Source: Sporolactobacillus laevolacticus DSM 442
GTDB taxonomy: Bacteria > Bacillota > Bacilli > Bacillales > Sporolactobacillaceae
Length of the DNA stretch: 64,000 bases
Assembly: GCF_000497245.1 (NCBI RefSeq)
Contig: NZ_AWTC01000004.1
Coordinates: forward strand, 62,760 to 126,759
Reading direction: 5' to 3'
Below, one piece after another: positions 7,734-16,088 of the stretch. The position numbers and the translations under genes are program-made. Position 1 is the stretch's first letter. Every line of letters starts with the position of its first letter. The notes under the pieces were generated by a model. The model was not told the origin of the DNA and searched no databases. It saw nothing but the letters and a program-made list of their open reading frames with translations.

Positions 7734-8180
7734 TTAACGTAAGGACGTTTCCATAAAACCAATACGAACAGCATGTTTTATTTCATCTGAGAATGCGCGA
7801 AAAAAGATATCTCTTAGCGTCTGGTCATGTGTCATCAAATAAAAATTGCGGTATTTTTCGTAGTCTTCCAATTCGTCACGATAGGCAATCTGTAATCCTT
7901 GACGGAATGATTGAAATTGAACTGGCGTTATTTGAAAAACAGGCTTAGTTCCGGTCAATTGAGTATAGAGCCGGCTATACATTAGAAAATGATCGTGTTC
8001 GTCGTGTTGAATCCTAAGGATATCTTCTCGCATTTGGGGGGTTGGAGCGGCTTCGGCCAATCGTCCATAGAAATCAACACCAGTTGCTTCTCCTTTAATG
8101 GAGCCAAGGATATCTTTAATTAAAGAAGACGAAGGACTTTCTTGACTCATTTGGCGATATTGCTCTTCATCATAATACAA
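7734..8180 (-). CDS. Ferritin-like (rubrerythrin-type) di-iron domain protein
   Basis: A 148-aa four-helix protein with carboxylate/histidine motifs of the ferritin-like fold: GEATGVDFYGRL near residue 30, IQHDEHDHFLMY near 57, YRDELEDYEKYR near 99 and FSDEIKHAVRI near 129. It resembles YhjR-type proteins of Bacillus, whose role in iron or peroxide handling is not settled. It starts at a TTG with AGGTGG upstream; an overlapping ATG is out of frame. Monocistronic. The fold is likely, the biochemical role is not established. Confidence 0.7.
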   Translation of the reverse strand: MYYDEEQYRQMSQESPSSSLIKDILGSIKGEATGVDFYGRLAEAAPTPQMREDILRIQHDEHDHFLMYSRLYTQLTGTKPVFQITPVQFQSFRQGLQIAYRDELEDYEKYRNFYLMTHDQTLRDIFFRAFSDEIKHAVRIGFMETSLR

Positions 8181-8236
8181 CTCATGTCACCACCTATTCT
8201 TTACACAAATTTTTATAAAGATTCAGAGGAATTTAG

Positions 8237-8420
8237 TGTACGTGGTTCGGCAGTAAGAGAACTTTCGCTAACTACGTGTACGTCCTGTACACAACGCGAA
8301 AGCCATCGCATCCTGCGAAAGTACGTCCTGTGGCAGGCCGAACACTAGGTCATCCGCCGTGACCGTCGCGACGGTGGCTTAGCCTGCGCTAGATGCTTGG
8401 CTTCGCCAAGTTTTCTTTAT
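8237..8420. repeat. GC-rich structured intergenic element (copy 1 of a family)
   Basis: A block of about 185 bp, more GC-rich than its surroundings, built of nested palindromes: GTGTACGTCCTGTACAC (8276-8292), an outer GTTCGGC/GCCGAAC pair (8244-8250 and 8336-8342), ACCGTCGCGACGGT (8362-8375), GGCTTAGCC (8376-8384) and CTTGGCTTCGCCAAG (8396-8410). Its right end, read on the minus strand, matches the element at 50132-50186. It fills the gap between the ferritin-like gene and the ABC permease; no coding potential. Confidence 0.65.
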
Positions 8421-8515
8421 CTCGTTATAGGCTATGGTGAATTAAGATTTATGTGAATGTCCAACAGAGTGGGTTGCCCGAATACGACGTGAAATTACAC
8501 CGTTAAAATGCAGAA

Positions 8516-9280
8516 TCATATACTCTTTTTCTTAAATACAGCCATGGCGAGGATCAGAGCGGCGAGAATCAGAGCGCCTGTGATCCAAGCGATATTTAGT
8601 AATTGGTCGAACTCTGCTTTGCCTGTCAATAAGGCAACGTTTTCTGAAACGAGCTTTAAAGGATTAAACGTATCCATCCTGAAAATGGTTTGGCAGATGA
8701 GTAGAATCCCCAGCCCAGCAGCAGTCACAAAGAGTCCGCCATAAGTCCCCCGTGTGATCACACTCGCCATCAGGAGAACGGCGAGAAGAAATGCACCAAA
8801 CAGCCAGAGGCAGAAAAGTGAGAAAAACAAATGTCCGACTGAAATGGGTTTGAACAAATAGAGGGTATAGCCGTAATGGATCGTAATGGCAAGGACATAA
8901 CTCAGTGTCCACAAAATTAAAGCTGCAGCATATTTTGCAAGAATGACAGTGTAGCGGGACAAGCCCTTGGATAGCGGGATAATTAATGTCCCTTTGGCCA
9001 GATCTTGAGACAGTAAACCGCCAAAGACGAGAAGTAATATGGCCATACCCATTTGCGAGAAATTGTTGAAAAACTGAACAAAGGCATCGATGAATGTCGG
9101 TTCCGGAACCTTGAGAACCATTCCTTCAACTTTCACATTGGCCAGAATATCGGGCATCATTTTCGCAGTCAGTGGACTCATCATGCCGAAAATAGCAGAA
9201 ACAGATAATAAAATAAGCACTTTATAGTTGCGCACATGCTCAAGCAGTTCTTTTCTTAGAAAAGCAGTAAATCCATTCAT
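8516..9280 (-). CDS. ABC-2 type transporter permease
   Basis: A 254-aa membrane subunit with six predicted TM helices: a cytoplasmic N-terminal segment (FLRKELLEHVRNYKV), a first helix, an extracellular segment, then five helices ending in KKKSI. It overlaps the ATPase gene by 4 nt (ATGA type), so the two make one transporter. Gene order and types match the YxlE-YxlF-YxlG module of the B. subtilis sigY operon. The substrate is unknown. Last gene of a five-gene operon. Confidence 0.82.
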   Translation of the reverse strand: MNGFTAFLRKELLEHVRNYKVLILLSVSAIFGMMSPLTAKMMPDILANVKVEGMVLKVPEPTFIDAFVQFFNNFSQMGMAILLLVFGGLLSQDLAKGTLIIPLSKGLSRYTVILAKYAAALILWTLSYVLAITIHYGYTLYLFKPISVGHLFFSLFCLWLFGAFLLAVLLMASVITRGTYGGLFVTAAGLGILLICQTIFRMDTFNPLKLVSENVALLTGKAEFDQLLNIAWITGALILAALILAMAVFKKKSI

Positions 9281-10194
9281 TTGATCACATCCAAAAAGAC
9301 ATTTTCGAGCGAAGGTTCAAGTAGTTCATAGTTCATAATTGGTATTTGCTCATCAGATAGCACATCGATAATTTTTAGCCCGTTCTTCTGCGGATCATGG
9401 AGCTGCACCGTTACTGCATTTTGACTGCGTTCAACGGATTGAATAAATGAGAGTGCGTGAAGGTGTTCAAGCAGGCGTCTCGCCTGTGCTTCATTAAGTG
9501 TTTCAATGCGTACGGCTTCTTTTCTGTACGTATTTTTAATCTCGGACAGCTTTCCATGCAGGGCGAGTTTTCCCTCATGAAGCAGGCCGATCGAATCGCA
9601 AATACGTTCCACGTCAGACAAAATGTGCGTTGAGAACATGACGGTTGTCTGATCAGCAGCTACAGACAGAAGGTCAAGTATTTCTTTTCTTCCTTTTGGA
9701 TCAAGCGCCGATGTTGCTTCATCACAAATCAGTAGCTTTGGTTTGTTCAGCAGCGTTTGTGCAATTCCGAGTCGCTGCTTCATGCCTCTTGAGAAACTGT
9801 GTATTCGCCGTTTGATCCCGTCAAGGCCGACAAGCGGCAGTAACTCTTGGATCCGTTTACTAGTTTGCAGCCTTTTAAGTCCGGTGATCCGGCCGCACAT
9901 CATCAAGTATTCTTTGGCAGACATATATCCGTAAAATTCAGGTACATCGGGCAAGTAGCCGATAAACCGGTTCGTCGCTGTATTGCCATAGGCCACGTTT
10001 TCACCGCAAACGCGTATTTCTCCGCCGGTAGGTTTAAGAAAGCCCATGATCATCTTCATCGCAGTCGTTTTGCCTGCCCCGTTTTTTCCGATCAGTCCGA
10101 AAATGGAATGCTCAGGAACAGAGAAGCTGAGGTCGTTCAAGACGGGATGCTTGCCAAAATTTTTCTGAATGTGGCGTACTTCTAAAATGTTCAT
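9277..10194 (-). CDS. ABC transporter ATP-binding protein (YxlF-like)
   Basis: A 305-aa ATPase. Walker A GKNGAGKT is at residues 36-43, signature SFSRGMK at 133-139, Walker B LLICDE at 154-159, and the switch histidine in FSTHILSD. A C-terminal extension of about 80 aa is typical of ABC-2 exporters of the CcmA/YxlF type. It drives the adjacent permease. It overlaps neighbours by 4 nt on both sides, indicating translational coupling. Confidence 0.88.
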   Translation of the reverse strand: MNILEVRHIQKNFGKHPVLNDLSFSVPEHSIFGLIGKNGAGKTTAMKMIMGFLKPTGGEIRVCGENVAYGNTATNRFIGYLPDVPEFYGYMSAKEYLMMCGRITGLKRLQTSKRIQELLPLVGLDGIKRRIHSFSRGMKQRLGIAQTLLNKPKLLICDEATSALDPKGRKEILDLLSVAADQTTVMFSTHILSDVERICDSIGLLHEGKLALHGKLSEIKNTYRKEAVRIETLNEAQARRLLEHLHALSFIQSVERSQNAVTVQLHDPQKNGLKIIDVLSDEQIPIMNYELLEPSLENVFLDVIK

Positions 10195-10394
10195 TCGTCT
10201 TCACCTCTGCCGATTGTGAAATAGATGATTGGACCAATGATCTGAAAAAAAAGAACAATGATGATCCAGATGAACATATTCCCGAATCTGAACGATCTGT
10301 GCCGAAGAATATGAATCAGGGCAGAGAGGGCAAGAATAAGTTCAAGAGCAATAATCGGGATCAGGAACGGCAGGTAATCTGAAATGTGGGTCAT
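10191..10394 (-). CDS. Small PLDc_N (YxlE-like) membrane protein
   Basis: A 67-aa protein with two TM helices and the phospholipase-D-nuclease N-terminal signature, ending FFQIIGPIIYFTIGRGEDE. It has no catalytic HKD domain. The ATG at 10394 was chosen because GGAG is 8 nt upstream; an in-frame GTG overlaps that site. PLDc_N proteins next to ABC-2 exporters are thought to assist the transporter or a regulator; YxlE takes part in negative control of SigY in B. subtilis. The role here is inferred from context. Confidence 0.75.
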   Translation of the reverse strand: MTHISDYLPFLIPIIALELILALSALIHILRHRSFRFGNMFIWIIIVLFFQIIGPIIYFTIGRGEDE

Positions 10395-10436
10395 AAAACT
10401 CACTCCAATTCAAGTGGATGTATGTGAAAGTCATGC

Positions 10437-11480
10437 TTAACGAGAGAAAGCAATCGCAATGACGATGATACCAACCAAAACAATCCAAGCAATCGGGCGG
10501 GCAAAATTTACTGTGTAGCCGATCCCGATCCGCTTTTCCACAAAAATTGAGGGATCGGAGCGATTGAAATAGAAGAGTCCCCAGATCCACTTGGCATCGT
10601 CATCAAGGATCGGTCCGGATGAACGCTTGCTTCGGACAAAACGGTTATAGAGCAAAAGCATTGTGATGAGAAAACCGAGATCGACAAGTGTAATGATCAT
10701 ATACCACAGCGTGCTGACAGGCGTAATAAAGCCGATGACGATCAGCAAGAAAAGAAGTTCGGACAGCAGACAAAAGACGATCAGCAAGATGCCCATCATT
10801 TTTCGATACTGTGCGTAACCTGGGGCAGCATTCGGATTGCCTTTTACGGATGCCGGTGCACGCCGGATGAAAAGAATAAGGACACCCAGCAGCACTTCAA
10901 TAAAGACAGGCGACAGCACGGAACGCCATGATTTAGGCGCCCATCGATCGGGGCCGGCGATTCCAAAGTGCGTTAGAATTGAGTCGGTCATGTACGGATA
11001 GCCAAACCAAACGACAGCAACTGTAGCAATGAAGAGCGGGACCAACAGCAGAAACCAGCAAAGTGACAATACGGTTTCTCGATCACTTTTTCCAACCTCG
11101 ACAACAATTTTATCCGTGGTCAACTGGGCATTCGGCACCATACTTTGCTTCAGTATCCGTGTCCGCCGGTTAGCAAGCACAAAAATGAACGAATCGATGA
11201 AAATGAGCGCAACCATGGCAACATTAAAGACATCTACCAATGTTCCTTTTGCTAAGAAAAAGGGAAGAACGAAAAGAATGACTAAAATTGCAAGTGCGGT
11301 ACCAGTCGCTTCGATCAGATAGCGGCGACGGATATAGGTAGCCTGAGCATGCTGCCAGATCGCGCCATCCGCGAAAACCACGCCAAACAGAACATTTTTA
11401 CGTGAAAACCAAGGCTGCAAAATAAAGAGACAAGCGACAAGGACATAGGTGCAGATAAGAATAAGGCTGGTTCCACTCAT
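10437..11480 (-). CDS. DUF5808 multi-TM membrane protein
   Basis: A 347-aa protein with about eight TM helices. The C-terminal block, DDDAKWIWGLFYFNRSDPS followed by FVEKRIGIGYTVNFARP (about residues 291-328), is the DUF5808 signature. Such proteins often accompany a YtrA-type GntR regulator. It overlaps the regulator by 4 nt at its start, and 42 bp separate its end from the PLDc_N gene. Molecular function is unknown; the context suggests a membrane partner of the ABC exporter or sensor of envelope stress. Confidence 0.75.
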   Translation of the reverse strand: MSGTSLILICTYVLVACLFILQPWFSRKNVLFGVVFADGAIWQHAQATYIRRRYLIEATGTALAILVILFVLPFFLAKGTLVDVFNVAMVALIFIDSFIFVLANRRTRILKQSMVPNAQLTTDKIVVEVGKSDRETVLSLCWFLLLVPLFIATVAVVWFGYPYMTDSILTHFGIAGPDRWAPKSWRSVLSPVFIEVLLGVLILFIRRAPASVKGNPNAAPGYAQYRKMMGILLIVFCLLSELLFLLIVIGFITPVSTLWYMIITLVDLGFLITMLLLYNRFVRSKRSSGPILDDDAKWIWGLFYFNRSDPSIFVEKRIGIGYTVNFARPIAWIVLVGIIVIAIAFSR

Positions 11481-11866
11481 GGTTCATTACCCTCCAGTTC
11501 GTCATACAGATGATCAATCATTTGATGCAGCACGGCCCGGTCTACACGGCGAGTAATTGCCTCAGATACGATTGCCCGCAGCGGATCTCCGGATGCTTGA
11601 AGAAATTCGGCAGCGTTCTTTGCTGCATTTCCTGCTTTGATAAAGGTTCCTCGGCTACGCTGGATTTCGATGAACCCTTCGCTCTGCAGTAATTTATAGG
11701 CCTTGTTTACTGTATGGAGATTGACGCCGATTTCCGCACCAAGTGTGCGCACAGAAGGCAATGCATCACCATCCTGAAGCTGACCGGAGGCGATGCCGGT
11801 CACAATCCCATTGCGTATTTGCATATAAATGGGCTGATCCGAGCCGAAATCAATGGAAAGAAGCAA
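11477..11866 (-). CDS. GntR family regulator, YtrA subfamily
   Basis: A 129-aa repressor with an N-terminal winged helix (GSDQPIYMQIRNGIVTGI, SVRTLGAEIGVNLHTVNKAY, SEGFIEIQRSRGTFI) and only a short helical C-terminal dimerisation tail, as in YtrA. A TTG start is supported by AGGAGG 9 nt upstream. It heads the operon with DUF5808, PLDc_N and ABC exporter genes and probably autoregulates through the inverted repeat at 11896-11916. YtrA-type regulators typically respond to cell-wall-active compounds; the signal here is unknown. Confidence 0.85.
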   Translation of the reverse strand: MLLSIDFGSDQPIYMQIRNGIVTGIASGQLQDGDALPSVRTLGAEIGVNLHTVNKAYKLLQSEGFIEIQRSRGTFIKAGNAAKNAAEFLQASGDPLRAIVSEAITRRVDRAVLHQMIDHLYDELEGNEP

Positions 11867-11895
11867 GTTGATCTGCCTCCTTTTTTTGTTCTATC

Positions 11896-11916
11896 TGTTA
11901 TACACTATATATAACA
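11896..11916. promoter_or_regulatory. YtrA-type operator
   Basis: TGTTATA-N7-TATAACA is a perfect inverted repeat in an AT-rich promoter-like stretch about 30 bp upstream of the GntR gene. Its form fits the operators of short GntR/YtrA repressors. Confidence 0.6.
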
Positions 11917-12050
11917 CGAATTAAATGAATCGTCTATAAGGTAAATGATAAAAAGTGTAAAATCGAAAGAACAAAGATGAAGATCTCTGCTGGAATCCGA
12001 TGCAGAATGTCATATAAAATAAGCTAAATAAGAAAATTGGAGGATAATAA

Positions 12051-12593
12051 ATGGACCCGATCATTCAATCACTGTTTGCTGATCTCGAAGCTACAGACAA
12101 AAATGCCCAATATGAATCGTTTAAAAAGTTGCTCGCGATTACTGAAGAAAAAGTGGATTGGGCTTATGAGGTGTAGGACGAGCTTGTTGAAAATCTTGCC
12201 GATATAGACCCACATCAGCGGGCGAGAGCTGCTCAGTTTCTTGCGGCACTGGCAATCAGTTATCCTGAGAAGCGCATACTGAGCGCGTTTCCGACGCTAT
12301 GGAAGGTGACCAAAGATCCGAAGTTTGTGACGGCGCGTCACAGCCTGCAGTCCATATGGAAGGTTGGACTGGCGGGCCCTGAGCAAAAAGAGAAGGTCGT
12401 TAATCTGCTTGTCCATCGCTATCATGAATGCTTAGGCGAGAAAAACGACACGCTGATTCGCTTTGATATTATCCAAGATTTAAGAAAACTCTATGACCGA
12501 CTGCAAGATGAAGCGATCAAAAAGGCGGCGCTGGAATTAATCGCTGCGGAAGAGCGGGATAAGTACCGGAAAAAATACAGCAAGCTTTGGTGA
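12051..12593 (+). pseudogene. HEAT-repeat-like protein interrupted by an in-frame TAG
   Basis: An ATG at 12051 with GGAGG 7 nt upstream opens a 180-codon frame broken only by TAG at codon 42 (12174-12176). Both sides are in one frame and read as one helical protein: MDPIIQSLFADLEATDKNAQ to WAYEV, stop, DELVENLADI to KKYSKLW. The repetitive helical pattern suggests HEAT/ARM repeats. A TGG-to-TAG change is the simplest single-base origin because tryptophan fits the WAYEV-x-DELVE context, but this is inference. The downstream part has no good start of its own. Confidence 0.65.
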
Positions 12594-12605
12594 ATGAACT
12601 GCTTG

Positions 12606-12971
12606 TTAGTCTGTACGTATGTTTCTTTCTTGTACCTCCTGATGGGTCTCCTCATAATGGTCGCCCCAGCGTTTCATTTCTTGAATAATAGGCTTCAAGG
12701 TTTCACCAAACGCGGTCAGCGAATATTCCGTCTTCGGAGGGACGACCGGGAAAACCTCTCTGTGAATGACGCCGTCTTTTTCCAATTCACGAAGCTGCAA
12801 CGTGAGCATGCGTTGGCTTACACCGGGCATCAAGCGGCGCATTTCGTTAAACCGTCTCGTTTTATTCATCAAATGATAAAGGATGACCCCTTTCCATTTT
12901 CCGCCGATTATATCAAGCGTTGTTTCAACAGGGCAATGTTTGCACGCGTATCCCGTTTTCCGATTGCGCAT
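12606..12971 (-). CDS. HxlR family transcriptional regulator
   Basis: A 121-aa winged-helix protein with the HxlR pattern: CPVETTLDIIGGKWKGVIL, NEMRRLMPGVSQRMLTLQL, then the wing DGVIHREVFPVVPPKTEYSLT. The ATG at 12971 is supported by AGGAGG 7 nt upstream. An N-terminal cysteine (C in ACKHCP) resembles the conserved cysteine of YodB/HypR-type HxlR sensors of quinones and disulphide stress. It is divergent from a quinone-oxidoreductase-like MDR gene, its likely target. Confidence 0.85.
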   Translation of the reverse strand: MRNRKTGYACKHCPVETTLDIIGGKWKGVILYHLMNKTRRFNEMRRLMPGVSQRMLTLQLRELEKDGVIHREVFPVVPPKTEYSLTAFGETLKPIIQEMKRWGDHYEETHQEVQERNIRTD

Positions 12972-13097
12972 CAATAGGCCTCCTAGGTTACATTCTTGTT
13001 CCTTCGTCACGCTAATGTGCGTTCTATCCGAGTCACTTTAGAGCCATTATACTATAAATGTGCTTGAAACTAAGAAAAGAAGCCAGGAGGCGTTAAA

Positions 13098-14117
13098 ATG
13101 AAAGCATTTGGTACGCTTGAAGTTACAGACATCTCAAATCCAAACAGTATTGTCCCCATAGAGATTCCGGATCAGCAGCCGACAGGACATGACTTGCTTG
13201 TAAAGGTTAAGGCAGTTTCTGTGAATCCAGTAGATACAAAGGTACGGAACTCGCGGAATGGGCTGACAAATGGCGCACGAATCGTTGGGTATGATGCGAG
13301 CGGGATTGTTGTGGCAACAGGGGAAAAGGTGACGCTTTTCAAGCCAGGAGACGAAGTGTATTATGCGGGCGACATTACACGTAAAGGAACGAATGCTGAA
13401 CTGCATCTTATTGATGAACGGATTGTTGCGATCAAACCTAAAAGCCTGGACTTTCTTACAGCAGCTGGACTGCCTCTGACCAGTATCACGGCTTATGAGG
13501 CGCTCTTTGATCGGTTGCCATTCAGTGCGGAGCATCTTGAGAGCAATGCGGGGAAGCGGCTATTAATCATAAATGGTGCAGGCGGCGTCGGATCAATCGC
13601 CATCCAGCTTGCCAAATGGGCGGGACTCCATGTTACAGCAACCGCCTCACGCCCGGAAACGGTTCAATGGGTTAAAGAGCTCGGTGCGGATGAAGTGATC
13701 AATCACAGAAACTCATTCAAGGACGAATTTGAAAAACTTCCGTTTGATACGGTTGATGCGATTTTGTGTCTGAACAATACGAAGGGGCACTGGCAAAACA
13801 TGCATGATGTGATCAAGCCTCAAGGACATATCTGCTCCATTGTTGAAATTGGCGAGACAGTAAATCTTGATTTGATCAAACCGAAGAGTATTACCTTTAG
13901 CTGGGAGTTCATGTTCACACGTCCGATGTTTGAAACCGAGGACATCATTGAGCAGCATAACCTCCTCACAAAGGTTGCAGAGTTATTAGACAGCGGTGTA
14001 ATTAAGGATACGGTAACGAAAAAATTGACACCATTGAACGCAGAAAATCTCCGCGAAGCACATGAACTTATTGAAAGTGGACGAATGATTGGCAAAGTCG
14101 TTGTTGGAGAAAATTAA
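13098..14117 (+). CDS. Zinc-independent MDR family alcohol dehydrogenase / quinone oxidoreductase
   Basis: A 339-aa medium-chain dehydrogenase/reductase: GroES-like domain (about residues 1-125) and Rossmann domain with GAGGVGSIAIQLAK near 158, which binds NAD(P)H. The zinc-ligand cysteines and histidine of true alcohol dehydrogenases are absent, pointing to the zeta-crystallin/quinone-reductase-like branch. AGGAGG lies 7-8 nt before the ATG. Divergent from an HxlR regulator, an arrangement seen for electrophile-induced reductases. The exact substrate is not known. Confidence 0.83.
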   Translation: MKAFGTLEVTDISNPNSIVPIEIPDQQPTGHDLLVKVKAVSVNPVDTKVRNSRNGLTNGARIVGYDASGIVVATGEKVTLFKPGDEVYYAGDITRKGTNAELHLIDERIVAIKPKSLDFLTAAGLPLTSITAYEALFDRLPFSAEHLESNAGKRLLIINGAGGVGSIAIQLAKWAGLHVTATASRPETVQWVKELGADEVINHRNSFKDEFEKLPFDTVDAILCLNNTKGHWQNMHDVIKPQGHICSIVEIGETVNLDLIKPKSITFSWEFMFTRPMFETEDIIEQHNLLTKVAELLDSGVIKDTVTKKLTPLNAENLREAHELIESGRMIGKVVVGEN

Positions 14118-14130
14118 ATCGATGAACAAG

Positions 14131-14165
14131 CTGCCTTTAGGGATGACCTAAGGGCAGTTTTTTTT
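14131..14165 (+). terminator. Intrinsic terminator after the MDR gene
   Basis: CTGCCTTTA and TAAGGGCAG form a 9-bp stem (one G-U) with a 9-nt loop, followed by eight T. Confidence 0.85.
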
Positions 14166-14189
14166 ATTGAGCAAGAACTCGACAGAAGT

Positions 14190-14410
14190 TAAGCTGTAAA
14201 CCATTTTAAGGGAATTTCGTATCAAATCAGCGGAAAGCTGTAACTAGTTGGGAAAAAGTCGTAACGAATTCCAGAAGTAGAAACGAACGAGTGAAAAGTC
14301 GTAACTAATCCCGAGAAAATTGTAGCTAATTGATCAAAAGTAGTAACGAAATTCAGAAGTTAAAACCAGCGCTTGAAAAGTGAAACCGAATCGATCGAAG
14401 AAGTGACACT
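14190..14410 (+). repeat. 21-bp-period GTAAC repeat, array A
   Basis: About ten degenerate units of the form GAAAAGTNGTAACNAATNNNN. The GTAAC-like cores start at 14196, 14219, 14240, 14261, 14280, 14301, 14322, 14343, 14362 and 14382, so steps are 19-23 and mostly 21 bp. No reading frame of note. The rest of the gap before the AraC gene (14411-14639) is AT-rich with no other feature recognised. Confidence 0.8.
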
Positions 14411-14639
14411 ACTAAGCAAAGGTGGACTGATACTGTGCAGCAATTATTGGGTTCTTGGTAATTTTTTTCAGTTAAATCAATCGTCGATCACTTTTAATGT
14501 AAGGCTTAGTTCACTTCTTCTGTTATCATGGCTTATATTAATTCTATAGATAATAAAGTGGTTCAACAAATTGAAAAAGTCCGATAAAATAGATTTTATC
14601 AGCAGCTTTATAGACAACAAAGCAGGGTTGGAGGCGTCT

Positions 14640-15566
14640 ATGAATTCAATCTATCAGGAGAGAATTAAGGCAGTCATTGATTATATTGAAGATCACTATA
14701 CTGAAAAAATTAATCTCAATCAGCTAGCAGACATCTCTCACTTTTCAAAATTTCATTTCAGTCGTATTTTTTCTTCTGTGACAGGGGCGACGCCAATAGC
14801 TTTTCTGAATCAAAAAAGACTGGAGAAGTCCATCGATTATCTTACAGAAACGGATCAGTCCATTTTAGAAATAGCGCTGCTTTGTGGATTTGGCTCAGCT
14901 TCAACGTTTAACTCTCTCTTTAAAAAACATTTTCAATTATCACCGTCGGAGGTAAGAAAGCGCCAAAATAAAGAGAGCAATATCTCGCAACAGCTTAGCA
15001 AGATTCTGGAAGAAGGCCATGATTCTCTTTGTTACTCTGGAAGTGTAGAGAACAACTTTTTGAGGAGGATCTGGTCTATGAACATTACATTAAAAGAATT
15101 ACCGGATTATCAAGTGGCTTATGTTCGCCATGTTGGAAATTACTTGGGCACTGGTCAGGCATGGGAAACTTTGATGACTTGGGCAAGTAAACACGAGATA
15201 TACCCCACGGAACACTATTTTATTGGCATCTCACTCGATGATCCACAGGTTGTCGAAGAAAATAAGTGCCGTTATGATGCCTGTGTTACCCTTCCTGACG
15301 ATTTTGATCGCAAGCCTGACGGTGATATTCAATTTAAAATGCTTTCCGGGGGGAGTTACGCACTCTATCAATTCTATGACACGATTGATAAACTGGCTAT
15401 CGCTTATCAAAGCCTTTTTGGGCAGTGGCTGCCAAGCAGTGAATACGAGGCTGATGACAAACCGTGTCTTGAATTTTGCATGAATAATCCATTTGAAGAT
15501 CCTGAAGGAAAAGCCAAAGTCGATTTGTATCTTCCTATTAGAAAACCTGAATTCGTCAATCCTTAA
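14640..15566 (+). CDS. AraC family activator with GyrI-like effector-binding domain
   Basis: A 308-aa regulator. Two AraC helix-turn-helix motifs occupy about residues 5-105 (INLNQLADISHFSKFHFSRI and SILEIALLCGFGSASTFNSL). A GyrI-like/BmrR-type small-molecule binding domain covers about 140-305 (LKELPDYQVAYVRHVGNY, then GGSYALYQF). The ATG at 14640 follows GGAGG by 5 nt; the longer frame from a TTG at 14571 has no ribosome site. Such Rob/SoxS-like proteins bind amphipathic drugs and activate resistance genes. No obvious target lies next to it except the efflux gene 1 kb downstream. Confidence 0.82.
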   Translation: MNSIYQERIKAVIDYIEDHYTEKINLNQLADISHFSKFHFSRIFSSVTGATPIAFLNQKRLEKSIDYLTETDQSILEIALLCGFGSASTFNSLFKKHFQLSPSEVRKRQNKESNISQQLSKILEEGHDSLCYSGSVENNFLRRIWSMNITLKELPDYQVAYVRHVGNYLGTGQAWETLMTWASKHEIYPTEHYFIGISLDDPQVVEENKCRYDACVTLPDDFDRKPDGDIQFKMLSGGSYALYQFYDTIDKLAIAYQSLFGQWLPSSEYEADDKPCLEFCMNNPFEDPEGKAKVDLYLPIRKPEFVNP

Positions 15567-15629
15567 GAAAGCGAAGCTCTAGTTGCGTTTAAAAATCCAC
15601 TTTTATACTTTCTGATGGCATAAAACACT

Positions 15630-15663
15630 AAAAGATCCTCGGTCGTCTTTCGGGGATCTTTTT
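15630..15663 (+). terminator. Intrinsic terminator after the AraC gene
   Basis: AAAAGATCCTC pairs with GGGGATCTTTT (one G-U) around an 11-nt loop, followed by T residues. Confidence 0.8.
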
Positions 15664-15777
15664 CTATGAGTACAACGAAAGAGCTTTTTAGAATACGAAC
15701 ATTGGTTAAGCTATTTTCCAAATCGATTTTTAAGACAAATGCGAAAGTATAAAAGATTAGCGGTGTCTACTATAAGT

Positions 15778-15830
15778 GTAACGAAAAGAGGAACTTCGAC
15801 TAATAAAAAGGAACTTCAACTAAATACGCT
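15778..15830 (+). repeat. Short GTAAC/GACTAA-type repeat array
   Basis: GTAACGAA at 15778 is followed by two 20-bp direct repeats: GAACTTCGACTAATAAAAAG (15791-15810) and GAACTTCAACTAAATACGCT (15811-15830). Spacing and the AAC/GAC-TAA cores resemble the longer arrays, so this looks like a diverged member. The flanking region 15664-15914 has no gene. Confidence 0.45.
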
Positions 15831-15914
15831 CACTTCCATTGAGCAACATTGAAGCACCGCTTCCTACGGAATCAACCGGTGTTAAAGAATTGGAGTTGCC
15901 AAGTTATTCTTTAA

Positions 15915-15970
15915 ATTACTTTGACAGATAGAGTAATCGATGCTATTATTACTATATCAGATAGAGTAAT
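15915..15970 (+). promoter_or_regulatory. Promoter and double operator of the PadR remnant
   Basis: TTGACA (15921-15926), 17-bp spacer, TATTAT (15944-15949). Two 23-bp inverted repeats of the form ATTACT-N11-AGTAAT lie at 15915-15937 and 15948-15970. They are 20/23 identical and exactly 33 bp (three turns) apart, covering both promoter boxes. This looks like an autorepression site. Confidence 0.7.
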
Positions 15971-16088
15971 TAGTGAGTGGAAACGGGGTGGCCCTATTCG
16001 CAGTGAGATCCTAAGAGAATATCTAGACTCAATGATTTTTCGCTTGCTTAAAGAGGAAGATTCGTATGGCTATGAACTTTCGAAGTAG
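15969..16088 (+). pseudogene. Decayed PadR family regulator
   Basis: The frame ending in TAG at 16086-16088 reads GGPIRSEILREYLDSMIFRL then LKEEDSYGYELSK, the hallmark N-terminal helix pair of PadR repressors. After the stop another stop follows four codons on, and no PadR wing or C-terminal helix was found downstream. No in-frame start codon is visible either. An intact promoter and double operator precede it. About 110-190 aa would be expected for a whole PadR protein, so it is clearly a fragment. Confidence 0.6.
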
